From Dyella sp. 2HG41-7 (GTDB lineage Bacteria; Pseudomonadota; Gammaproteobacteria; Xanthomonadales; Rhodanobacteraceae): a stretch of DNA of 64,000 bases. The notes under the pieces are model-generated. The model did not search any database and was not told where the DNA came from. It saw only the letters and a program-made list of their open reading frames with translations. The stretch covers positions 271,688-335,687 of the forward strand of contig NZ_JAJEJV010000003.1 in assembly GCF_021390675.1 (NCBI RefSeq). Reading direction: 5' to 3'. Below are positions 1-7,584 of this stretch, one piece after another (within the stretch, counting starts at the first letter, position 1; each line of letters begins with the position of its first letter). The position numbers were made by a program, and so were the translations under genes.

Positions 1-26
1 CCTAGCGACATGATCGACTCCCTCGA

Positions 27-566
27 TTACAACGGCAGCAGGGCATAACCCTGCAATTCCAGCTCGCTGATCGTGGTCAGCGCGGACAAGCTCAGTGTCA
101 CGTCTTTCGACGCCCATTCGTTGGGATAGTGATGTTCGGCCATCGCCTGTCCGCACACGGCCACGTCCACACCGGTTTTGCGCAATTGCGCAATCACTGG
201 GAGATTGGGATTGGCGACGCCGAATTGCGCTTTGTAATGCTCATCGTCGAGCACTAGCGGCGTCGCGGGCCCGTAAGCCACCGCGACGAACTTCAGATGA
301 TCGAGCGGCACGCCGGCGCCCGCATAAATATTGACGGTGCGCGCCACGCGTTCCAGTGCCGGATTCACCTGATCGGGCTTGTCGCTGTTCTTGGTCAACG
401 AGAAAACGATTTTGTAAGTCGCGGACGGACTGGGCTGATATGCCGCCTGCGGCAAGGGATGGTAGTTGCCTGCGGCGGTAATGACTTGCGTCGATGCCGC
501 TTGCGCGGCCATCGCGGTGCAGCCAAGCAGACTGATCGCACAGCACAACAGAGTCGAACGTTTCAT
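27..566 (-). CDS. DsrE-like secreted protein
   Basis: A 179-residue protein with a signal peptide at residues 1-23 (hydrophobic core, AAQA cleavage-like end), so it is probably periplasmic. The mature part looks like a DsrE/DsrF-type fold: a beta strand KIVFSLT near 52, a stretch LKFVAVAYG at 91-99, and a single Cys138 in VDVAVCGQA where this family often carries its reactive cysteine. I start at ATG 566 because GAGGAG lies just upstream and the signal peptide begins there; the longer reading frame upstream runs into ubiE. It is divergent from ubiE across 138 bp. Sulfur-relay function is known for some relatives only; the role here is unknown. Confidence 0.75.
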   Translation of the reverse strand: MKRSTLLCCAISLLGCTAMAAQAASTQVITAAGNYHPLPQAAYQPSPSATYKIVFSLTKNSDKPDQVNPALERVARTVNIYAGAGVPLDHLKFVAVAYGPATPLVLDDEHYKAQFGVANPNLPVIAQLRKTGVDVAVCGQAMAEHHYPNEWASKDVTLSLSALTTISELELQGYALLPL

Positions 567-704
567 CCTTGCATCTCCTCGTGGCAATGTCCGCAAGGCT
601 ACGCCGGCCGGGTCCATCAGGCCACTTTGTGTTGCGTATATGACAAATAAGATCGCCTTATCCGTAAAATCGATCGGCGCGCGCCCATCCTGTACCATGG
701 GCGG

Positions 705-1454
705 ATGAGCGATCAGCCCACTACCCATTTCGGCTTCCGCGACGTTCCGGTCGAGGACAAGCAAAAGCTGGTCGGCCAGGTATTTACCTCGGTCGCCGGC
801 AATTACGACCTGATGAACGACCTGATGTCGTTCGGCATCCATCGGCTGTGGAAGCGCCATTTCGTGGCCACCAGCGGCATTCGCCCCGGCGATCGCGTGC
901 TGGATCTGGCCGGCGGCACGGGCGATATCGCCGCGCTATTGAAGCCGGTGGTCGGCGAAAACGGCGATGTGGTGGTCGGCGATATCAACGCCGCCATGCT
1001 CACCGTGGGCCGCGACCGGCTTACCGATCGCGGTGTGGTATCCGGCCTGCGCTGGACGCAGTTGAACGCCGAGGCCCTACCCTTTCCCGATAACAGCTTC
1101 GATGCGGTGACGATGGCGTTCGGCCTGCGCAACGTCACCGACAAAGACAAAGCGCTCGCCGATATCTGCCGTGTGCTGAAGCCGGGCGGTCGCGCCTTGG
1201 TGCTCGAGTTTTCCAAGGTAAAGAACGAGCTCTTCAGCAAGCTCTACGATTTCCACTCGTTCCAGGTGTTGCCCAAGCTCGGTCGACTCTTCGCCGGCGA
1301 TGCGGACAGCTATCAGTATCTTGCCGAATCGATCCGCAAGCATCCCGATCAGGACACGCTCAAGAGCATGATGGAACGCGCAGGTTTCGGTCGCGTGGAA
1401 GTGCGCAACTTGAGCCAGGGCATCGTGGCGATTCATCGCGCTTACAAGCTCTGA
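705..1454 (+). CDS. ubiE: ubiquinone/menaquinone C-methyltransferase UbiE
   Basis: A 249-residue SAM-dependent methyltransferase, the usual UbiE length. It C-methylates the benzoquinol ring in ubiquinone synthesis and demethylmenaquinol in menaquinone synthesis. The family signature [17 protein letters not shown] lies at 34-50, SAM motif [11 protein letters not shown] at 65-74, and the post-motif [12 protein letters not shown] near 168-179. It ends in the conserved [11 protein letters not shown]. The gene stands alone between divergent and convergent neighbours. ubiA, another ubiquinone gene, is about 31 kb away. The identification is secure; whether it also serves menaquinone cannot be told from the sequence. 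Confidence 0.96.
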   Translation: MSDQPTTHFGFRDVPVEDKQKLVGQVFTSVAGNYDLMNDLMSFGIHRLWKRHFVATSGIRPGDRVLDLAGGTGDIAALLKPVVGENGDVVVGDINAAMLTVGRDRLTDRGVVSGLRWTQLNAEALPFPDNSFDAVTMAFGLRNVTDKDKALADICRVLKPGGRALVLEFSKVKNELFSKLYDFHSFQVLPKLGRLFAGDADSYQYLAESIRKHPDQDTLKSMMERAGFGRVEVRNLSQGIVAIHRAYKL

Positions 1455-1477
1455 TGTAACGCGTGAATCTGCGCGCG

Positions 1478-2167
1478 TTACGACGCGCGCAGATCTTCCA
1501 GTAAGTCGCCTTCGCGCAGCGTCTCTTCTTCGTGATCGGGATCGCGCCAGGTTTCCTTCAACCCGGCCTCGTACCAGCGCTGCATGGACGGTAGCGCAAG
1601 CATGCGCTGCACGTAGGCTTGGCCCGGCGCGTCCATCTTCAGTCCGTAGCTTTGAATACGGAACACGACCGGCGCGTAAAACGCGTCGACGGCGGTAAAC
1701 GTAGCGCCTGCGAGATAAGGCCCGCCGAAACGCGTCAGCCCTTCGCTCCACAATTCGTTCAAGCGCGCGACATCGCTCGCCAAAGCGTCCGGCATCGCGT
1801 GGCGACGCAATCGAATGCCGCAATTCATCGGACAGTTGGAACGCAGCGCGGTGAATCCCGAATGCATCTCCGCCGCCGCACTGCGCGCCCAGGCGCGCGC
1901 GCGCGCGTCGGCCGGCCATACGGCGGGATGGCTTTCTGCGACGTACTCTGCAATCGCCAAGGAATCCCACACTGCGATATCGCCGTCGTGCAAGCAAGGC
2001 ACTTTGCCGGTCGGCGAGAACGCTCGGAACGCCGTCCAACTCGACGATGTGCCTGATGTAAACGGCGTCAGTTTTTCTTCAAACGGAATACCCAGTTCGC
2101 TCAACAACACCCATGGCCGCAACGACCATGACGAATAATTTTTATTGGCGATGTAAAGCGTATACAT
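1478..2167 (-). CDS. glutathione S-transferase family protein
   Basis: A 229-residue protein with an N-terminal thioredoxin-like GST domain (about 1-80). YSSWSLRPW at 11-19 gives a candidate catalytic Ser, KVPCL at 55-59 holds the cis-Pro, and DSLAIAEY at 68-75 corresponds to the glutathione-binding acidic/Ser motif. A helical C-terminal domain follows. The start at ATG 2167 (MYTLYIANK) matches the family start and has GAGAAGGGGA upstream; the longer frame is rejected. It lies 34 bp downstream of the EamA exporter on the same strand, so the two may be cotranscribed. The substrate is unknown. Confidence 0.9.
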   Translation of the reverse strand: MYTLYIANKNYSSWSLRPWVLLSELGIPFEEKLTPFTSGTSSSWTAFRAFSPTGKVPCLHDGDIAVWDSLAIAEYVAESHPAVWPADARARAWARSAAAEMHSGFTALRSNCPMNCGIRLRRHAMPDALASDVARLNELWSEGLTRFGGPYLAGATFTAVDAFYAPVVFRIQSYGLKMDAPGQAYVQRMLALPSMQRWYEAGLKETWRDPDHEEETLREGDLLEDLRAS

Positions 2168-2201
2168 GGATTCCCCTTCTCGATGACGTAAAGGATCGAA
2201 C

Positions 2202-3125
2202 TCAACACTGCTTCGCGGTGGCCGAGTCGTTCGGCATCGACGGAGCCGGCGCGCGCCGCTTCGCATTCGCCAGGGCCACGCCACCCACCGTAATCGCGCC
2301 GCCGACCAAGGTCAGCAAGCCGGGCCGTTCGCCCAACCACACCCAACCGATCAATACCGCAATCGGCGGCGAAAAATAGATAAAGCTGGAAACCTGCGAG
2401 GCCGACGCGCGATGCAAAGCCGCGTTCCATGCCAGATAACCCACAAACGTCGGCGCAATGCCCAACCACAGCAATGCGGCGATATGCGACCACGGTGCGG
2501 TCGCCAGCGCGTGTGGCAAGCCCAGACCAAACGGCAACGCACCCAAGGTGCCGGCGAAGAAACCGAAGGCGGTCACACCGATCATGTTGTTGCGGACGAA
2601 CAGCGGCTTCTGGCCGACAAAGAACACCGCCGAGCTCAGCACGCTCACCAACACCAGCGCCGCCATCGGCTGAAACGTCACTTGCTTGCCGCTCGCCAAC
2701 ACCACCAGCACCACGCCGATCAACGCCACGAACAAGCCTGCAATCATGCGCGGGCTGAGACGCTCGCCAATCCACACCGCGGAAAGCGCCGCGGTCGCGG
2801 CCGGCACCAGGGAAATAAGAATCGCGGCCGTGCCGCTGGCGATGCGCGTTTCCGCGACGTTGAGGCAGAGGTGATAGACGGTCAAACCGAATACGCCAAG
2901 TACGGCCAGCTGCGGCCAGTCGCGACGCTGTGGCATCGCCACGCGTTTGGCCGCCAACAGCGCGGCGAAACACAGCGAACCAATCGCCAGTCGCGCGAGC
3001 GCCACTTCGCCCGGGGTAAACGAAGCCAGCGCATACGCAATCGCCGCATACGCGGACGACCAGGTCACCAATGCAATGGCGATGTAAATCAAAGCGCGCC
3101 CGTCTAGGCGCTCATGGCTGTCCAT
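2202..3125 (-). CDS. EamA family (DMT superfamily) transporter
   Basis: A 307-residue integral membrane protein with about ten hydrophobic segments arranged as two EamA repeats (roughly 10-140 and 150-285). The first contains WSSAYAAIAYAL and PGEVALARL; the second contains the typical APTFVGYLAWNAALHR and a late SSFIYFSPPIAVLIGW segment. Family members export amino acids, metabolites or drugs. It is divergent from an Lrp-type regulator 118 bp away, which fits an amino acid exporter under substrate-responsive control; that link is inference. The GST gene lies downstream on the same strand. Confidence 0.9.
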   Translation of the reverse strand: MDSHERLDGRALIYIAIALVTWSSAYAAIAYALASFTPGEVALARLAIGSLCFAALLAAKRVAMPQRRDWPQLAVLGVFGLTVYHLCLNVAETRIASGTAAILISLVPAATAALSAVWIGERLSPRMIAGLFVALIGVVLVVLASGKQVTFQPMAALVLVSVLSSAVFFVGQKPLFVRNNMIGVTAFGFFAGTLGALPFGLGLPHALATAPWSHIAALLWLGIAPTFVGYLAWNAALHRASASQVSSFIYFSPPIAVLIGWVWLGERPGLLTLVGGAITVGGVALANAKRRAPAPSMPNDSATAKQC

Positions 3126-3243
3126 GGGTGAAATCCGCGGGGTAGGAACAGGTAAATCCTAGTCTTGCGCTGCCGATGGAGGAATAATGGAACCGTATTC
3201 CTATCCGTTGTTTCACCGTCGAACGAAGTATCAAAGGCCGTAT

Positions 3244-3744
3244 ATGACCTACGAATCGAAACCCGATTGGGACACCAAGGATTGGCAACTGTTGGAAGCC
3301 CTGCAACAGGATGCGCGCCTTGGGTACGCCGAACTGGGCCGCAAGGTGCGATTGTCTGCGCCCGCCGTTGCCGAACGCGTCAAGCGATTGGAGGAAGCCG
3401 GCGCCATCGTCGGCTATCGCGCGGTGGTCGATCCCAAACGCGTCGGCTTCGGTATCGAAGCGATGGTCCGCCTGCGTTGCGATGGCGGCATTTGCGCGCG
3501 CATCGGCAAGATTGTTGCGGACATACCCGAAGTGCTCGATTGCCGACGCCTCGCCGGCGAAGACTCGGCCCTGCTGCGCGTGGTGGCGATGTCGATCACG
3601 CATCTGGAAGCCGTGCTCGATCGTCTGCTGAAGATTCACTCCAGCATCAGCACCACCACGCTGATCGTGTTGCAAACCCCGCACGCCAACCGATCGATCT
3701 CGCGCGCCATGTGGGATGCGGCTCGCCAGCTATCGCAAGACTGA
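3244..3744 (+). CDS. Lrp/AsnC family transcriptional regulator
   Basis: A 166-residue regulator. A winged HTH spans residues 13-60 (LLEALQQDARLGYAEL, then the recognition helix LSAPAVAERVKRLEEAG), followed by an AsnC-type ligand-binding domain (about 68-150). I choose ATG 3244 because the family starts close to the HTH and AAAGG sits six bases upstream. An in-frame ATG at 3187 with GGAGG four bases upstream would add 19 residues, but that stretch has weaker third-position GC and no family match I know. It is divergent from the EamA exporter, so it is a likely regulator of that gene. Confidence 0.9.
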   Translation: MTYESKPDWDTKDWQLLEALQQDARLGYAELGRKVRLSAPAVAERVKRLEEAGAIVGYRAVVDPKRVGFGIEAMVRLRCDGGICARIGKIVADIPEVLDCRRLAGEDSALLRVVAMSITHLEAVLDRLLKIHSSISTTTLIVLQTPHANRSISRAMWDAARQLSQD

Positions 3745-3748
3745 TACA

Positions 3749-3771
3749 CGCTCCCTGCAGAACAGGGAGCG
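3749..3771. terminator. terminator-like inverted repeat between convergent genes
   Basis: Arms CGCTCCCTG and CAGGGAGCG form a 9-bp perfect stem with a 5-base loop. It sits between the convergent Lrp-type gene and the DUF3300 gene. Neither strand has a run of T after the stem, so intrinsic termination is not certain. Confidence 0.5.
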
Positions 3772-3785
3772 CGTTGGTCGAAAGG

Positions 3786-5615
3786 CTAGTTGTGTGTGTC
3801 GTCTTTTTTCTGCGGCTGATGCGGGTTGTTGTTTTGATGTTGCGGCTGCGCCGGATGCGCCTGTTGTTGCGGCTGCGGCGCAGGAGGCGGCGGTGGCGCA
3901 TGTTGCACAGGTGCGGCCGGACGCTCAGCGGGGGCAGGTTGCGGACGTGGCTGCGGCGCTGGTGCTGGTGCTGGCGCCGGATGAAATACAGGTTGCGGGC
4001 GTGCCTGTGGAGCCGGCGCTGGTGCCGGCGTTGGATGAAATGCAGGTTGCGCTTGCGGCGCTGGCGCAGGCGCTGGATGAAATACAGGTTGCGGACGCGC
4101 TTGCGGAGCCGGAGCCGGCGCTGGATGAAACGCGGACTGCTGCGCTGGCGCGGGACGCGCTTCGGGTTGCGGGCGCGGTTGCGCAGGTCGAATCACAGGC
4201 GGCTGCGGCAAGATATGCGACGGCGCAGCGGGACCGGGAGCGGGCTGGTGGAACTCCGCGACGTGCGGCGCGAGGTTTGAACGCGGAGCGGGCGCCGGTT
4301 GCGCAGCGCCTGGGCGTGGCGCCTGTGCATGCGGCGCCGCAATCGGTTGCGTAGGTGCTTGTGGATGCGCTGCCGGCGCCGCTGGACGATTCGCAACCGG
4401 CGGATAACCCGCACGTCCGAAGTTCGGCATGCTCATCGGCGCTGCGGTCGTAGGATGATTGTTGGTCGGGTTGTTCGCGACCGCATTGTTCGGGACGGCG
4501 CGATTGTTGTTCGTCACGTTGTTGGTAGTGCGATTGTTGTTGACGTAACTGTTGTTGACCGTGCTGTTATTGACGTAACGATTGTTGGTAACGGTGTTGT
4601 TGACGACATTGTTGGTGTAACGGTTGATCACCGTCGTCGAACGCGACACATAGGTCTGGTTGTTGTACACCACAGCTGGCCGGCGCCAGCCACCCTCGCC
4701 GCCACCATCTTGGCCACGGTTTCCGCCACCCCAATTCATACCCCACGAATGCCAGTCGCCACTGCGGTCGCGATCGCGATCGTGGTGTTCGATCAGCGCA
4801 CCGACCACGATGGCCGCACCGAACGCGACCGCGCCGACCATTGCAACTTGGCCCGCGCTGTACGACGGCTGTTGATACTGATAATCGGGATACGCCGGCA
4901 CTTCTTCGCCGTAAACCGTTTGCGGGTCGTACGACGGCACGTAGACCTCGTCGGGCTGCGACGGCTGGATCTCGAAAACCTGACCAGGCTGCGGCACCAC
5001 AGAGGGGCCGGAATACGTCGGCTGCGCTTCACCGTTATCGGCATAGCCGGTTTGCTGGCTTTCCTGCGGCTGCTCTACCGGCTGCATGGTGACGCTCTGC
5101 TGCGCCGAGCTGCGCAAATTGCCGCTCGCCGATGCGCGTTGCCGCATCACTTGGATGGCGTTGAGCACATCGGTCGGATCGTTGGCATACGCCTGGCCGA
5201 GCGCGGTCGTCCACGGGATGTTTTGCGCCATCTGACTCAGCACGGCCGGAAACTGCGTAAGTCCTTTGACGCTCGGATCCCAATTTTGCGGCTGCATGGC
5301 GGCCTGCAGCAGATCGCCTTTGAGATTCGGATTCTGCGTGACCAGGTTTTCCGCCGCGGTAATCTGATCGGGATACGTGGAACCAGCCAACACTTGCGCG
5401 ACCAGCTTGTCGGGAAACAACGCGATAGGCGCCACCATCTGGTAGAGCTGGTCCGCCGTTGGCGGCGTATACGCGGGTTGCTGCGGCGCTGTGCTCGCCG
5501 CCGCCGGCGCATTGGCTTGGTTTTGCGCCGGCTGTTGATTGCATCCGGCCACGATCAACATGCCTGCGCACATGGCAGCTACGATGGCCACACTCAGCGA
5601 ATTTCGTTTGCCCAC
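3786..5615 (-). CDS. DUF3300 domain lipoprotein with Asn- and Pro/Ala-rich tail
   Basis: A 609-residue predicted lipoprotein. The signal peptide ends in a lipobox VAGC with Cys25. A DUF3300 domain follows (about 50-250) containing LYQMVAPIALFPDKLVAQVL near 57 and the late motif PSYDPQTVYG. Residues about 320-390 are an Asn-rich repeat region (TNN, VNN units). From about 395 to the end the protein is Pro/Ala/Gln-rich, with repeated FHPAPAPAPQ units. The start is GTG 5615, supported by AGGAG seven bases upstream; the nearby ATG is out of frame. The repeats are likely extracytoplasmic and flexible. No function is established for DUF3300. Confidence 0.85.
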   Translation of the reverse strand: MGKRNSLSVAIVAAMCAGMLIVAGCNQQPAQNQANAPAAASTAPQQPAYTPPTADQLYQMVAPIALFPDKLVAQVLAGSTYPDQITAAENLVTQNPNLKGDLLQAAMQPQNWDPSVKGLTQFPAVLSQMAQNIPWTTALGQAYANDPTDVLNAIQVMRQRASASGNLRSSAQQSVTMQPVEQPQESQQTGYADNGEAQPTYSGPSVVPQPGQVFEIQPSQPDEVYVPSYDPQTVYGEEVPAYPDYQYQQPSYSAGQVAMVGAVAFGAAIVVGALIEHHDRDRDRSGDWHSWGMNWGGGNRGQDGGGEGGWRRPAVVYNNQTYVSRSTTVINRYTNNVVNNTVTNNRYVNNSTVNNSYVNNNRTTNNVTNNNRAVPNNAVANNPTNNHPTTAAPMSMPNFGRAGYPPVANRPAAPAAHPQAPTQPIAAPHAQAPRPGAAQPAPAPRSNLAPHVAEFHQPAPGPAAPSHILPQPPVIRPAQPRPQPEARPAPAQQSAFHPAPAPAPQARPQPVFHPAPAPAPQAQPAFHPTPAPAPAPQARPQPVFHPAPAPAPAPQPRPQPAPAERPAAPVQHAPPPPPAPQPQQQAHPAQPQHQNNNPHQPQKKDDTHN

Positions 5616-5643
5616 GGCATCACTCCTCGAGCGATATCTGCCA

Positions 5644-5692
5644 CGGGAAAACGAAACATTTTCCCGGATTACGCCACGGACATTCCGTGGCG
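5644..5692. repeat. paired hairpins upstream of the DUF3300 gene
   Basis: Two adjacent inverted repeats lie 29-77 bases upstream of the DUF3300 start. CGGGAAAA (5644-5651) pairs with TTTTCCCG (5659-5666), and CGCCACGGA (5672-5680) pairs with TCCGTGGCG (5684-5692). They could be leader RNA structure or operators; nothing decides between these. Confidence 0.5.
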
Positions 5693-5839
5693 TTCGAGCC
5701 GAGTATGCACACGCTTCTTCGACATTTGGGCAAATGCGCGATAAACGAAAATCGCATTAGGCCGGCGTTTGGCAAACCGGTAAGCTTTGTTTCATAAGTG
5801 CGCCAACTATGGCGTCAATTGCTAAGGACGCGTTATTCC

Positions 5840-6790
5840 ATGCATACGATGTATCCCGAAATCGAACCGTATCGCACGCATCGTATCGCCGTGGACGACC
5901 GGCATACGCTTTATGTCGAAGAGTGCGGCAATCCGGACGGGCTGCCGGTTGTGTTTTTGCATGGCGGTCCTGGCGCGGGTTTATCGCCGTATCACCGGCG
6001 CTTTTTCGATCCGGCACGTTATCGCATCGTCTTGTTCGACCAGCGCGGCGCAGGGCAATCCACGCCCTTCGCCGATCTCACCGACAACACGACCTGGCAT
6101 CTGGTCGCGGATATCGAAGCGATCCGCGAGCAACTGCAAATCGAACGTTGGGGCGTGTTCGGCGGCTCATGGGGTTCCACGTTGGCGCTGGCGTATGCGC
6201 AAACGCACCCCGAGCGGGTGCTCGGCTTGGTGTTGCGCGGCATTTTTCTTTGTCGCCCGGAGGAAGTCCGCTGGTACTACGAAGAAGGTGGCGCGTCGTG
6301 GATCTTGCCGGAGAAATGGCAGCGGTACGCCGAAGCGATTCCGCCCGAAGAACGCACCAACATGCTCGACGCGTACTGGAAACGCCTGACCAGCGACGAC
6401 GAAAACGTCCGACTGCAAGCGGCTACAGCCTGGGGCGCGTGGGAAGGCGGCGGCATCACGCTGGAAGAAAGTCCCGAAACGGAAGCGAGTTTCGCCGCGC
6501 CGGAAGTGGCGGTGAGCCTTGCCCGCATCGAGGCGCACTATTTCCGTAACGGCGCCTTTTTGAAACACGATCAATTGCTGCACGGCGTGGAAAAGTTGCG
6601 CCGTATTCCCACCGTTATCGTGCACGGGCGTTACGACATTATCTGTCCCGTGAAAAATGCATGCGACCTCGCTGCCGTATGGCCGGAAGCGGAGTTCCAT
6701 ATTGTGCTGGCCGGCCACGCGGCATCGGAGCCGGCCATCGTCGATGTGCTTGTGCAAGCGACAGACAAGCTTGCCGATCGCTACGTCTAG
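5840..6790 (+). CDS. pip: prolyl aminopeptidase (family S33)
   Basis: A 316-residue alpha/beta hydrolase that removes N-terminal proline from peptides in the cytoplasm. HGGPGAG at 41-47 is the oxyanion loop, GGSWGST holds nucleophile Ser110, GRYDIICP carries the acid Asp, and AGHAASEP carries the catalytic His. DQRGAGQS at 67-74 is also typical. The start ATG 5840 (MHTMYPEIEPY) matches the family; the extra 14 codons upstream do not. AAGGA lies 12 bases upstream. The length fits the family. It is followed by a GST gene on the same strand. Confidence 0.95.
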   Translation: MHTMYPEIEPYRTHRIAVDDRHTLYVEECGNPDGLPVVFLHGGPGAGLSPYHRRFFDPARYRIVLFDQRGAGQSTPFADLTDNTTWHLVADIEAIREQLQIERWGVFGGSWGSTLALAYAQTHPERVLGLVLRGIFLCRPEEVRWYYEEGGASWILPEKWQRYAEAIPPEERTNMLDAYWKRLTSDDENVRLQAATAWGAWEGGGITLEESPETEASFAAPEVAVSLARIEAHYFRNGAFLKHDQLLHGVEKLRRIPTVIVHGRYDIICPVKNACDLAAVWPEAEFHIVLAGHAASEPAIVDVLVQATDKLADRYV

Positions 6791-6868
6791 CGTCGCGCAA
6801 AGAACGGATATCGGCCCATGCACGGCTTCTGAGATAGTCAGCCGACACACATGAAAAGGTGACGCTCG

Positions 6869-7510
6869 ATGCTCACGCTGTTCGACTACCCCGCTTCCGA
6901 AAACGCCTGGAAAGTTCGCCAACTACTGCATCATCTCAAGCGGCCTTATCACACCGTGAACGTCAGCATCTTCGAGGGCGAAGGTCGTACCGCGGCGTAT
7001 TTGCGCATTAGCCCGACGGGCACGGTGCCGGCGATCCAGCTTGACGATGGGCGCTCGCTGTCCGAGTCGAATGCGATTTTGTTTTTTCTGGCCACGGATA
7101 CGCCGTATCTGCCCGCTGACGCCTTCGGCCGCGCGAAGGTGCAGCAGTGGCTGAGTTTCGAACAGGAGCGTGTGGAGTCGGTGATCGGTTCGCTGCGTTA
7201 CTGGACGCTTACCGGAAAGCTGGAGCGCCGCCCGCCGGCTTTAGTTGAGATGAAGCGCGCCGCGGGCGAACGAACGCTGCAGATTCTCGACCGCGAACTG
7301 GCTCAACGCCCCTTTCTCACCGATCACGGCTATAGCGTGGCCGACATCTCCCTTTTTGCGTACACCAGCCACGCGGAAGAAGCAGGCTTTTCGCTGGCGC
7401 CGCATCCGCATGTTCGTGCGTGGATCGATCGCGTGAAATCGCAACCGGGCTTCCTGGCCACGATGCACCCGTATTCCGACGACCCGCACAGCAGCGGCGA
7501 ATTGCCGTGA
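6869..7510 (+). CDS. glutathione S-transferase family protein
   Basis: A 213-residue GST. The N-terminal thioredoxin-like domain (1-75) contains DYPASENAWKVRQLL with a candidate catalytic Ser, GTVPAIQLDDG with the cis-Pro, and LSESNAILFFLA with the Glu-Ser glutathione-binding pair. A helical C-terminal domain follows, with the N-capping-type motif YSVADISLFAY. It is distinct from the GST at 1478-2167. It lies 78 bp after the prolyl aminopeptidase gene on the same strand. The substrate cannot be predicted. Confidence 0.92.
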   Translation: MLTLFDYPASENAWKVRQLLHHLKRPYHTVNVSIFEGEGRTAAYLRISPTGTVPAIQLDDGRSLSESNAILFFLATDTPYLPADAFGRAKVQQWLSFEQERVESVIGSLRYWTLTGKLERRPPALVEMKRAAGERTLQILDRELAQRPFLTDHGYSVADISLFAYTSHAEEAGFSLAPHPHVRAWIDRVKSQPGFLATMHPYSDDPHSSGELP

Positions 7511-7584
7511 CCTAACGTTCGTCACGGGCCAGGAACGAGGAGGGAGTGGCATACTCGCTGCTCCCGATTTTCTTTGGAAGCCGC

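Noticed and set aside
4020..4700. Repeats resembling a CRISPR or satellite array
   Set aside because: The repeats are irregular, in frame, and encode the Pro/Ala and Asn units of the DUF3300 protein; there are no spacers of uniform length.
3165..5744. Long plus-strand frames (371 and 481 codons) opposite the DUF3300 gene
   Set aside because: Their residue makeup is a reflection of the Pro/Ala/Asn repeats on the minus strand (runs of Arg, Trp, Val). They have no family features, and the minus-strand lipoprotein has a signal peptide and known domain.
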